Position numbers and translations under genes: made by a program
Notes under the pieces: model-generated
What the model was told of the DNA's origin: nothing
The model's input: the letters and a program-made list of their open reading frames with translations, nothing else
Databases searched by the model: none
From: Tolypeutes matacus
Lineage: Eukaryota > Chordata > Mammalia > Cingulata > Chlamyphoridae
Assembly: GCA_026826555.1 (NCBI GenBank)
Contig: JAKSZT010054305.1
Location: forward strand, 12,297 to 76,296
Direction: 5' to 3'
DNA: 64,000 nt
Shown: piece by piece, positions 35,301 through 48,400 of the stretch
Numbering within the stretch: position 1 is the first letter of the stretch
Layout of the letters: every line of letters begins with the position of its first letter

Positions 35301-38300
35301 GGCCTCAGGACTCCAGAGGAAATAAATGGGACTAATGTGTAAGTAAAAGTTACATGGGAGCAGATTTGGACTCACTATAAGGTCCATTTCAAATCATTAG
35401 AGCTGCCTAGTGAGGCAGAGATTGTCCCGTCGCTGTAGCTGTTTAGACAGAAGATGGACAGCCACTTGGTCACTAAATAAACTTTTATTAAGAGCCTAGT
35501 ACAGCCTACCAGGTATCTAGCTAGAAATACGGAGGTGAATGGGACAAGAAAACAAGCATACAGCTGGGGAGAGAGAAATGCGGTTCAGTGGGGTATGAGG
35601 ACTAACTACAGAGGTAATTCATTGCATGTTATAGTCGGTGTTCTAAATCTAGAATACTAGGATTCTATAATTTACCTTCCCTGGGACGTGTCCTTTCCTG
35701 CAAGATGGAGGGGACTGAATTTATTCATCCTAGCACCCACTACAGGCCAATCACTGTGCTTGGCTCTGGAGCCACAAAAATGACGGAGGCCCTGTCCTCA
35801 GTGAGGGTCAGGGAGGCACATGTAAAGAGATGCAGTGAGTGCAAGAAGAGGTGTGGAGCACAAACACCATGTGGCAGGGCACAGAGGAGGGAGCCACCAA
35901 CCCTGCCCGGGGAGCTGAGGGAGGTTTCTCAGGGGCCTGACAGCAAAGCTACAGAATAAAGGAAGAGAAAGTGTTTTCCAGAGGGAAGACGAAAGAGAAG
36001 GGTATCCAAAGCAGCGGGAAGAGCAAAAGCCACGAACTTGTGACAGGGCCCACCGTGTCGGGGGCATGGGGAACAGCGTGCAGCAGATGGCAGGAAGTCA
36101 TGAGAAATGAGGCCCAACTGGGGCCAACTTGTGCAACACCTGTTACCATCTGGGAAATCATCTCCAAAGGTTAACCTTCAAGCTCTCACAAGTTCTATGA
36201 TTCGTGAATCACTTCATAAAGGCTTTGAGATAATAATAGACGGTGGGAATGATCATTTCTCATCTCATCTCTTCCCTCTTTGCCTGTCTACCTGGACCTA
36301 AAGATATATGGAAATGATTTAGAAAGGGAGCTCCCACAACTGCCTCTTTACCGGATTCTTTCCTCCCTCCTCTTCCTGTCCAGCTCCTCCTGCCTTTGAA
36401 TGGATTTCTGCCGCTCCACTTCCATCATCTGATCCAATCGCTTTTCTTCTGTTTCCATTTCTTTTTGGATAAGCTGCTTCTCCAGGATTTGGGCATCCCG
36501 GATGGCATGACACTTGGCATTGAGGATGATCTAGGGGGTGGAGATGAAATTGTGGCACTAGATCTGGGGATAAGACACGGGAGGGGTGCTCTATGGAAGT
36601 ATGGAAGTTCGAGAGGACAGAAATGGGAGCAGAATACTGTTGTTGATTTTTTGAGGTAGTGGGGCCGGGGATTGAACCTGGGACCTTGGTACCTCGTATG
36701 TGGAAAGCCAGTACTTAACCACTGAACCACATCGGCTCCCCTGTGTTGGTTTTTTTGTTTGCTTGTTTGTTTTTTGTTTTGGGGAGGCACCGGGAACTGA
36801 ACCTGGGACCTCCCATGTGGGAAGCAGGCACTCAAACGCTTGAGCCACATCTGCTCCCCAGAATACTACTGAATGTGCTGAAGGTGTGCATGGCTGCTCA
36901 CAAGCCCAGTTCAACTCAACATTTACTGAGTCCTATCAGGTGCTAGCACCTATGCGAGGAAAGGCCCAGAATAGCATCATTCAGGGCATTCATTAGGTCT
37001 TTGTCTTTTGGGGATCATGGATCACTCTTTGGGAATCTGATGAAAGCTGTGGGCCCTCTCCTCCAATAAAATTCACTTATATATATATACACACACACAC
37101 AGAAAATTTCCATAAAACTTCAGAGGTTCATGGTCCCCCTTAGTTAGGGATCCATGCACCCCAAGTTAAGACCCCAGTTCTACTCCTCAGGGAAACTAAG
37201 GCATTCTTGCGGAGGCCAGGCCACTGGATTTTTAACCCGAAATAGCCTGACGTGACACAAAAGGGGGTAAAAAAAAAAACAACAAAAAACCACGGGCCTA
37301 TCAATAAGAACTAAGTAAAAGCTTTGGAAAATAAACAGATATAGACAGAGAAGATTTAAATCTGAGAGACAGAACTTGAAGATGAAGGGGTTGGGGAGTT
37401 AGCATTTTTCATTTGGTCATGAAATGAACCACATGTAAATGAGTTCAGTCGAGTTCAAATGAGCCTCTGGTCTTTGTGCTTTGGACTAAAGGAAGCACTT
37501 TGGGCACTTCAAAGAGAATACAATTGCCTGGACCACCATATGTGGCCAGAATTGAATAAGCAGGATAAAAATTAATATCCTCATATTTATTTATCAGCCC
37601 ACAGTTTACAAAGGCTCTCCCCTATATTAGCTTATTTAATCCCACCAAGAATTCTAAGTAGCTTTTCCATCCACATTTACAAATGAAGAAACTGAGGTTC
37701 AGAGAAGGCAAGTGACTTGCTCAGGGTCACCCAGCTTCTAAATGGCAAAGCAAGTCCTCCCTTTGATCACAGCAACTACCCGGCAGGTCTCATCCACCAG
37801 CCCCTCACCTCTCACCCCTCCTTGTCCCATCTCCAGATGGAGCCAAAGCTGTGCAATGTGAGAACAAGAGGAGGAAAGAATCAGGAAGGAAGGAGTAAGG
37901 GGTGAGTCCACAGAGGGAGGGAAGAAATGCACAGTAGTCACCTTGCTCATGTCCTTGAGCTCCTCCTCCTGCTCCATCCGCAGTTTGTTGGCTCTCTGCA
38001 GGAGGTTCTGTGCCCTCTCTTTGGCCTCCTCCTCCAGGTCATTGAGCTTCTTGTTGTTCTTCCACACCATTTCCTTCTGTTTCATGATCTTCTTGCGCAC
38101 TGTCACTGCATCCTAGGGGAAACCAGGCTGGATCAGTGAAGGGATATTCCCTGTCCTCTGCCCCGGTGTTAGCCTGGCTACCACAGGTGACCCAATATGA
38201 GTTTGCCTTAGCCCATCATGCCATCAGAACCCAGCAAATGACACAGTCTGCCTTCATCTTCACCCCTCCACTTGGCCCCCAGTTGCTCCCACATCTCAGA

Positions 38301-39440
38301 TATTTCTCACTGACATCAACCTGCAACATTCCTTCCCTAAGCACTCACTCACTCCTTGTTTAGGCTCCCCTAACTAGCTGAGCTCTCCCCAGCACATTTC
38401 TATTCCACCACTCGTGTACCATGATGGATTCCTTCTCCAGCTTGAAGGCCTGCTCCTTAGCCTGAAGCTCTTCACTGGTCAGGACGTGGGATGCCCACTT
38501 GATTCGCTCAAACTCCTCAGGGCTGATGATAAGGGATTCCCCAGAGGGATCCTTCGTGGGAACACTGACACAAGGAATGGACAAAGTTAGGAAGAGAAAG
38601 AGAAGGTGAGCTCTCAGCACCATGCTTCTCTGCTTCTCTTCCTCTCCCCTCAGCATCACCAGCCCTCTGACATGGACTCAGCCATTGGCAGGAAAGACTG
38701 CCAACCGCTACCAGCGGTCCCAGATGAGGGTGAGGTAGCATGAGAGGTTAAAAAAAGGGATGTGTTAAGTACTTTTTCTATGACGTTCAGCTCATATGTC
38801 ACCTTCTGTATGCAGCCATGCATGACCCTCCCCCACACACACGTGCCGACCCCACTCCCATCAGACTCACTAAATCCCTTCCTCCTCTGAGGCCCCATTG
38901 CACTTGGTTCTTACTGCCTGAACTATGGCCGGTCTCGCAGCGTCTGCTCCCTCTGCTAGACTACAAGCCCCTTCAGCACAGGGACTGCCTTAACCACACT
39001 GGTAGCCTGTCTCTGACACAGTGTGTGACACAGAATAAAGCTTTTGAATTGAGTTTTAAAAATAGATTATTCCTCAAGGATGATATAAAAAGGGCAAGGG
39101 ACGCCAGACAAGGTTGAAATGGATGCCAGTGAGAAACCTAAACATTCTTGTCCATCCAGCCCAGAGAGAAGCTTTGAACCCTAAATGTTAATTAAAATCC
39201 TGATCAACAACAGAGACATGTCTACAGACCTTTGCCTTCTAGCTGCCCAACGCATTGAACAAACCAATAGCTAATTATAGTGATTACAAACAAATGACAT
39301 ATATTAAAGATGGGGGAGGGAGTAGTTGGGGGGGTTAAGCTGCTTCTGGGTGAGGCACTTTAACAGGTATATGGCAATAAGACGCAGAAAGTCTGACACA
39401 GGAAGTGAAGCTTCATCTAATCGAGCTTGCGTGTGTGTGT

Positions 39441-39471
<31 letters not shown>

Positions 39472-42400
39472 GTGAGGGGGTGATTCCATTCCAAGAGGCA
39501 GACAGAATGACTGAGTGGATTTGGGGTTTAGCCAAGATCTTGTGGCTCACTGAGTGGCGTGGCCCAAAATAGCCTTTGGTTCTGGAATGACCAGGAATGA
39601 ACTGAATCTGAGACAGCAGTTTGTGCTGCTTTCAACAGCCGTGGAAAATAACCAGCAACTTCGTGTAGGACTTGTTTTCAGTACCAGACCCCTCCAAGAA
39701 GGAAGCTTTCCTCAGGCCGCAGGGGTGGCCACAGGGGTAGCCGCGGGGCTGCTGACTGTGTCTGGCCGCTGGATGCCGGAGCTGACTAGCTGGCGCTCAA
39801 CAAGGGCTCTGGTCAAGCCCAGCTCCTAGAGCCATGTCATGGCTGTATCTCCCTGGTTCTTGACACAGGCAGCATTTCCTGGGAATACAAGTTTCTAGCC
39901 AGTGGAGCCAGAGGAGGGAGAACAGTTACAGAGAGTTCAGTGCTAGCGCAAGAGCTAAACCACTGAGCAGTCGGCGTTGGCTCATTCCATGGCTGAGCTA
40001 GGCCTCAACCCCACGGGAGGGGGCCAAGCCATGGGGCAGCTCCAGTCAGGAAGCCATGCTGAGCTAATCCCAGCAGAGCCCACGGAGCCCTCGTGAATGT
40101 CCTCTTATGGCCTCAGAGTCTGGAAAGAAGACGGGAAGCTAATTAGGCATCTGGTCAGTTTCCCTTTGCTTCAGATGCGTAAAGCAGTACAAAGGTTCTG
40201 ACTCATCGGGCCGATTTCCCTTTACCAAGTGCACAGATGCGGGGCCTTGGGGAGAGGCCCAACGAAGCAGCTCCCCTCTTCCAGTCCCATAAGTCCCGCC
40301 GCCAGCCAGAAGAAAGAGAGAAGGACCAAGCTGGGACCAAAGGAGAAGAGCAATAATAGATACAAGACAGGGAGGAAAGAGAGAGGCCAAGATGGAGAAG
40401 AAAGGAGGAGAATAAGAAAACAAAAATGAAAAAACGAATGGGCAAGGAGCAGGGGTAGGGATTGGACCAACAGAATGAAACCAAGCAGGTTCCTCAGTTC
40501 CCTGCAAAGACTCAGCAGAAGGGCTCTGTGCAAGGGAGGGCCTGGGAACTTGCCCTTGCTACTCACATGAGCTCCCGGACCATGTCCCGGGTGATGAGCT
40601 GGATGGTCTCCGGCTTGCGGTCCAGGCCCAGGGCAGTGAGGGTTTTCCGAATGGCATGCTTATCTCGGAGCAGCACGATGGGGCTGTCGCTGTGGGCCTG
40701 TGTCAGGGGCTGCGAGGTCGGGAAGGGTAACTGAAAAGCTGGCCACCCCACTTCCTGCTGGTCAGTCTAACTTCAAGCCCAGCCTTCCCCAGTCCTGGGG
40801 CCTCTACCCCATCCAGTAGACCGGGGAGGCTGGCTAGGGCCCAGACTGCAGAAGCCCCAGGGGTAGCCAAGGCATGGAGAAAGCAGCATGGTGCTCTTCA
40901 CCTGCACTTGGTCGATGTGTTCTGGACTGACCGGCTCCGCCGAGAACAAGGCCTGCCTAATAAGTTGTGCAGACGGACACTCCTGGCGGGATGGGGGCTC
41001 AGGGTCGCCAGACTGGATCTATCCCTACTCTAAAGCCAGTAGGAAGGAAAACTAAGCTTCTGCTCTCCTTCCTCCATGATTTGTGAAAGATGAAATCATT
41101 CTCTCCAGCCCCCCGCAAAAGTGGGTTTGAAGCAATGCAATTTGCTCACAGACTGAGCCCACCTGTGGTGTTAGTCATGCGTAATCCTTTCTAAGGAATG
41201 ATTTACTTTGATTCACACCCACACAAAAACCATCTTGAGGGAGCTAGAAATGGCTAAATGACCTAGTGAAGACTTGCCCTTAAAATTCTTGTACGGTGAG
41301 GAAGTCAGCGAGTTAGAATTCAGTAAGAAGAGTACAGAGAGATACATAATTTTTTCAAATTTTTCTGACAAGGAAGGCGTTAGCTAACAAGAATATGAAA
41401 TGGCTTATATCAGGAGTTTTTTTTAACACAGCAGAAATTCCATTTGTCATTAATACTGTATCTGTGATCCCGACTGGAGGCAGGGGGGTTGCCTCAGTGG
41501 AGGACTCTCACTTTGCACAGACAGCTCCCCTGAGTGCTGCTGCCACCTGGTGCCCAGCCTGTGCCTCCAAGCGGGCACAGCTCATGCCACAGGGCACTTC
41601 TGCCCCCTGCTGCCAGCTGAGAGCCTTCCTTGACTCTCACGGAGCAAGAAGGCCCAAGAAACTGGACCAGGGACAGGCAATTTGCTGACTGCCCCCTTTT
41701 GCTAGCCAGCATGACTACTCCTGGAGAACTTGGCCATTTCCAAATCTATCTTTGCTTTGACTAGAAAACTCCCCATGGACTCACACCAAAATAAAATATG
41801 TTAGTGAAATTGCATTCCTTTGTGTTTTTTTCCCCCTTATCACCAAGAAAATTGCTGCCGAGTGGGAGTCTTCTAAGTGGAGAACAGTGCCTACCTCTAG
41901 ACCTCTGGAAAGTCTTTTCAGTTCACAACGAGGATGGTGAGGAGCAGGGACAGATATCAACTCTTCTCTCCCCGACCCCATCCAGCCCGCTGTGGAAATA
42001 TTCACGCCACCACAGGCATCTCTTTCTTCTCACTTTCTCTTTTCTCTCTCCCTGAAATCTCTCGTTGGCCTTTTCTCACTGTCTCATTCTCTTTCTCTCC
42101 TTCCCTCTCTTCTTCTGAACTTTACCTGTACCAAAATTATTTAAAAATAACTCCCTAGCTCTTCTTGTCTAAACTAAAGGAGTTGCCAGCCTCTTAATTT
42201 GAGTGACACTTGCAAATAAAGATCTGCAAATTCCCCGAAAGCTAAGTAATTATTTCAGTTGAGCAACTGGGAAAGGAAGGTGAGTTTGTGTTTTACTTTG
42301 ATGTTATTCTTGGATGGAGGGGGGGAAATATATTCTTTGTGTCTGCAAGACTGGTCTAGTGGCCCTCAAAATTTTTTATCATGGTGAGCTCCCTGCAGCT

Positions 42401-45400
42401 GAGCCTCCCTTTAATATACGCATACACACACACACACACACACACACAGTGGTACATATACACAACATAACGTTTCCCATTTTTACCCACTTTCAAGTAT
42501 ACAATCCAGTGCTGTTAACTACATTCACACTGTTGTGCCACCTTCACCACCATCCATTACCAACCTTTTTCCATTTTCTCCCCATTTCCCACTCCTGGAA
42601 CCCTGTAATCAACTTTCTGTCTCTCTGAATTTGCATAGTCTAGTTTTTTTTCATATAAGTGAGATCATACAATATTTGTCCTTTTGTGCCGAGCCTTCCT
42701 TTTAACATTACAACAGATTTTAGAGGCTGTGAAAATGTGAGGATTTCAGGGGTGGAGGAAGCCAGGTGCCCTTTTTACCTAGACCCCGCTAGATGCCAGA
42801 GCTCTGCAGCTCAGATCTTAGAACTTCCCTCCGTCTCTGGTCTGGGAGCCACCTATGAGCAGGGCAGGAGTTGCCCGGTGCCAGCTTTAACCCGAGCAGC
42901 ACCAGTCGGGGCCACTGCCTCCAGGTGGCAGCTACCTAGTGGGACTTGGTGAGCGATACCTTGATAGCTCCGAAGAGGCTCTCGTCCACCTCAGAGCTCA
43001 TGGCTTTGGTCCGATAGCGAGTCCTATTCCTTGACCTGTTAGAAGTGGTAGAAGAGGAGCTCAGGACGCCAGTTGTGCTTAACGGCTGGAGGAAGAGGCA
43101 GAAAGTTTTGGGTCATCAGTACTGAAAGGCATCTGGGCCCTGGACAGAGCAAACACTGCTCCAGCCCCTGCTGGGGAGGGGGGTGGGGGAAGTAGGCAGA
43201 GGTATGGAGAAACCACCTAGGGAAAGCATTAGGGTAAACCCAGAAACACAGGGGGGCAACAGGCAACCCCAGAGAAGCAGAGGGGTCTTTGGATGGGGGC
43301 AAGCTCACCAGCTCTGCGAGGAGGGTTCTGTAGTCCCTGACCCTGAGGAAGGCCCGCTGGGTCACATGGCAAGAAAGAAAGAGGGATGGCAGGAGAGATG
43401 CAACGCCTTTGCCTCATTTTCTGCCCAGTCCCAGTTCCCCAAATTGTGTGGCAATTTGGACTTGCCTACCCAGAAATGTATATGTCCTCTTTGTCTCCAA
43501 ACTTCTCAGCCTGGACTCCAAGCCCCCTTCAAATATTTCACTCCCATTTGATCACCTTCATGTCTCCAAAATTTCACAAGGGTACGGCGGAACCAGATTA
43601 TTCAAGGATGGAAAAGCACCTTGCCCACTGCTGGCCTGTGCTTGATGCACAACAAACTTGAGTGGGTGGATGTTTTGAATGATTAGCACCTACAATCAGG
43701 CAAATCAGACCATAATGTCCACTCTGTGGCTCTTTTACTCCCATGACCCCTTTAGTGGGCCTTAGTCATTTTCTTTTTTTTATTTTTTTTTAATTTTTTA
43801 AATTTTACTGGGAGGTCCCGGGGATTGAACCCAGGTCCCTCCATATGGCAGGCGGACGCCCAACCATTTGAGCCACATCCACCTCCAGTCATTTTCTTAT
43901 CCATCCAGTATCATCTTAGGTTTGCCTGTCCCTGACCACAGAAGTTAAAAACACCATATATTTGGCTTCCCAGCCTAAGCAAGAGACCTAGGCTTAGCCA
44001 ATCAGGTCACTCAACTCTGATAACAAATAGGAAACTAGTGATGCAAAAAGCAGGAACGAGGAAAACCTTTCTGGCAATTGCAGCAGAGGCAGCCATATGC
44101 GGTGTCTGCAATGTCTGGGCAACAAGGGTAGGGGTACAGGCAGCAGCAGCCCAGGTCCAAAGCTGGTAGTGTTGGTGATGCAGCTGAACATCACAGGTCC
44201 TTGCCAGGCCATTTGTAGGCTGTGCTTTTGGCCTTGGTTCCAGCTGCAGAGCCTCCCTTTGTTCCTGCCCATTTTCCAAGCTTGGTTTTCCAGCCTTGGT
44301 GCAAAGTCTGTGAGCAATCCAAAATCCACTTAGTAAAGTCCCTTCTACTTAAATTGGAGTTCTGGCTCTGTTGGCAGAACCAAGAAGCCTCTCTAATACA
44401 ACCTCCATTCCTAAAGGTCAGTCCAACTTTAGCTCAGCCCCAAGAGTAGAAGTCTATCTCCAAGAGGTGGTTTCTGCAAGGACTACTGGACAACTTCAGG
44501 CTCAATGTAAAGCCTACTCAAATCTCACTTTGGGGGATCTCATCTCCCACAGCTCTCGAGGCTAAACTATCTTGGGGGATGGTCTACACACATCGGGTCT
44601 CCCCAAAGCCTGGGAATCAGCAGCCATCATGGGGACAGGTGGTCAGGAAAATGAAGCATGCATTCCAGGTCACTAAACACCGAATAATGTTTTGAAACAT
44701 CTCTTAGTGATCTATTATCCCAACCAGGCACCCCAGCACCTGTTCCACCTGTATCTAGTTTTCACAGTAAATTGGGCGATTATCTCCCAGCTGGCTCCGT
44801 CTGTTTCGTCAGCACTGCTGCATGTGCCCTTTCCCCATTGCCTGGCACAGCCAGCAAAAGACTTAGAGAGGGAGCAGAGCACAGCAGAGCAGAAAAGCTC
44901 GGACTTATTAAAAAGTAAATCTAGCAGCCCTGACGATGCCTAATAACTGACTCTGAACGGTTATTATATGATGAGTGGTAAGCAACTGCTCCCCTTTCCA
45001 CAGAAAATAGAATAAGAGGAAATGAATAGAAACTGCAGTCGATGGGACTAAGCTTTGAGAATAACTGAAAAGGCAGAGGACAATAGAGCATGAGAGACAG
45101 TGTGAGTTCTGTGTACAGTTAAGGGAAAAGGCACAGTGCCTGGCACATAGTAGGAGCTCAGAAAGCCCTCCATGAAGAAGGAATGAGTGAAACTCAGTAA
45201 GATGACCTCTCAGGGGCTGCAGATGGAGGCCTTTTCTGAATCTGCCTGCCCGACTCCAGGTCACTGCACCACTCTGCATTTTCCAAAACATGTGCATGGT
45301 TTTCACTGCAAAAAATAATGTATGTGAAAGAGCTCTGAGGTACAGCTGGAAAGTTTATTATTATTTTGCACTTGTTTTTCTGTTTCTTTTCAAGGGCTCC

Positions 45401-48400
45401 TACGGGTTTTCCACCAGACTGCAGGTTCTTCCAGGACTGAGATTGCAGCTCCTCTTTCCCGTGCCCTTGGTGCCAAGGTCAAGACGGAGTCACAACAAGA
45501 GATACTCGCCTGCCTGAGCCTAGAAGTCAGAACAGTGAAAGGAAAGCAGATGACCACAGAAGAGTGACCACTGGGCAGGGCAGAGGGAAGCGCTGAGTCC
45601 AGGGTTGTGTGGCTGAGAAAACTTATTTGGGAAATGCTGACTATAAAGCCACAGGCCTTTTCACTAGGGTTATAATAACCAGTTTTGCCAAGAGTAACAG
45701 GGAGGATGGGGGGGGGGCCCCCCCCCCCCCGTACAAAACTAGGGGAAAAAAAAAAAAAAAAAGAACCAAGCAGAAATGGAATGTTATGGAATGTTAGAGC
45801 CCTCTGGGCCAGAAACAGGAACTAAGAGGTTCTTTCTAGAGATAGAGGGTTGGTTTTATGTCTTGCATGACCAAATAAATATCCCCAAGAAGCTGAGCCT
45901 AGAGAGAAGTGAGCCTTGGGGAAGACAGCTGTAACAGGGAAGGAAGAGAAACGAGTGAACACTGGTGGTTATAGTTGCAAAGGCAATAGGGATTAGGGAA
46001 GATGGCGATTGGGGTCAAATAAAGATGCCATCCCTGCTCTGATGTTTTCATCTTGGTGACCCAGCTGATCATAAACCATTCCATCCCACGAGCACAAGAA
46101 TTCGGCCACAGGGAGGAACTCTGCGAGAGTCTCTGTTGCAGAAAGGTCAGCTGGTCAAGCAGATGATGACTTTAACTTATAGTCATTGATACCGAATGCA
46201 CTCCATAACCTATTAAGGTTTAAGGAAAGCAGATTATATGAAACACATGAAGTGTTCCTGTGAAAATGTTCATATGGGGTATGCACCCAGAATGCAGTAC
46301 TGAAAGAACGTTCATGAAAATGTTTAACAATAATTTCAGGTGTTAATTAAATTGAAATATTTTCTACAATGAGTAACTATTTTTATGACCAGAACAAAAT
46401 AATAAAACTATTTCTATTTAAAATCAAAACAAAAAGCCAGTGGGCCTGGTGTCCTGACTCTGAAGACAGAAAAAAGCCCAGCCCTTAAAAGAACACAGTA
46501 CATCCAGGCTTCAAGGATGTTTTGCTCAAATCCTTAAGACAAAGCAGGAATGGGTCATTGTGAAGTTTTCCTGACGTAACTGCAACACCTGCCGACTGAA
46601 CAAAGCCACGTCTTTCCCGTGATGCTCTCCCCACCCTGGGATCTGGCTCCTCTTTTGCATCTTCAGGCGTCACACCCTTGGCCTGGTTCGACTTCTCTTT
46701 CTGTGAGCTATAGTTACTTAGAAGGCTGGGATTCCCATGCACCAGGCACCGTGCGTTTCACCCCAAGGGATCTGCTCAAGTTAACTTCTTTCCTTTCCTG
46801 GGACTCGGTAGGCCATCCGGGGAGGCCATCTTAAGATGACATCCTAGTCAGTCCCGACATCCCAAGCCCCTTCTGGAGGATGCTGTCATTCATTGTTTTG
46901 TAAGAGTCCTGGAAGTCTGTCTAGTTGTGAGCCTTCCTCGACCACAACCTTTCCTCTCCCCCAAACACTCTCAAAAACTAGTAACAGTGGGGAGGCGGCT
47001 GTGGCTCAGTCAGTGGGGCTCCCGTTTACCATATGGGAGGCCCCGGGTTCGGTTCCTGGGGCCTCCTGGTGAGGGCAGGCCCGCCCGCATGGCGTGGTTG
47101 GCTGACCCGGCAAGCACGAGCAGCAAGGGGGGGGATAAATGAATAAATAAATAAAATCTTTAAAAAAAAAAAAAAAAACTAGTAACAGCACACTTGCATG
47201 CACACACACATCCCTGACCTGCCAGAGGAGCAGAGATCGCTAACTTGACCCACTGCTTTCAGAGGTGCCCACGTGCCCATCCCTGTCGGAGAGATTTTAG
47301 AGGGGCTCAGTCAGCCAGCTGAACCCTGCCCAGGATGCCCACCCCCCGGTGGGGAATCCCTCACGTGGGTGCTCTGCCACCCACAAGTCTAGCCCAGCAG
47401 GAACTCGCTGATTAACAAGGGCTTGGGAATATAACACTTTTAAAATACAAACAAAAAGGAACTAACATGTACTATCTGCCCTGAGGTGCCAGGCCCCATC
47501 CTAGGCCCTCACAGCCATCCACACACAGCTGCACTTGGATAGCAGCTGGGGGAGGTGGGGATGCTAACTCAGATAAAATGCATAAGCCAAAGGGGACCCC
47601 TACTGCAACACTGCAGGGAGTCCTCAAACGTTGGGTTCGCTTTTTGTTGGGAACTTATTTATTTCATAATTAACAGAGCTTTTCTGAAATCCCCACTTAG
47701 GGACCCTGAATTTGAACCACAGAGCCCCAGAAAAGCAGTGCAACCTCAAGGCCTGAAGTATGTCCACAAATACACCCAAGTAGCTTCCATTGCCAGCTGG
47801 TGCGCCACAGAAACTCTGTGGTTATGTTCACTAACCCAAGACTTCAACACCTATCCTCTGCCCCCTCCCCATCGGCCCTTCCTAGCTCCTCCCAGGCCTT
47901 ATGGCCCTTCGCAACCTCATGACCTAATCACCCTTCCCCTTCCAGGGAACCCTGGACCTGACTGTTATGTCCAATCCCAATCCTTCTCTCTGGCCTTGCA
48001 AACCTGGTACCCAATCCATTCATTCAATCATTCATTGACAAATGTTTATTGAGTACCTAGTAACCCAAGGCCCTGCTAACAGAAGAGAAAACTGAGGTTC
48101 AGGGACATCAGGTGACCCTCTGCCATCTGGCCTCTCACCAGTGTTTTTTCCACACCACATCCTACAATCCCCAGTGCTTAGAGGCCCCAGCCTGAGAGGG
48201 AGGGGAGTGACAGAGGGCGTTGGGGCAGGCCTTTCTCTCCACCTCCCGGGCTCCAGCTCAGCCCCACTCCTTATTTCCAATCCCTAACCACCCGACCCCT
48301 AGTTCCTCTTTTGGAACCCCCTCAGGACTTCCCTTGCTTCTCCTAGGAATGTCCTCCCGGCTCCGGGGTCTTCCTGACCCTCAGACCCAGACCCAACGTC

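Noticed and set aside
47555..48052. 165-codon plus-strand open frame in CFAP45 intron 1
   Set aside because: No ATG-based start with good context; includes an old MIR/L2 end; no family resemblance.
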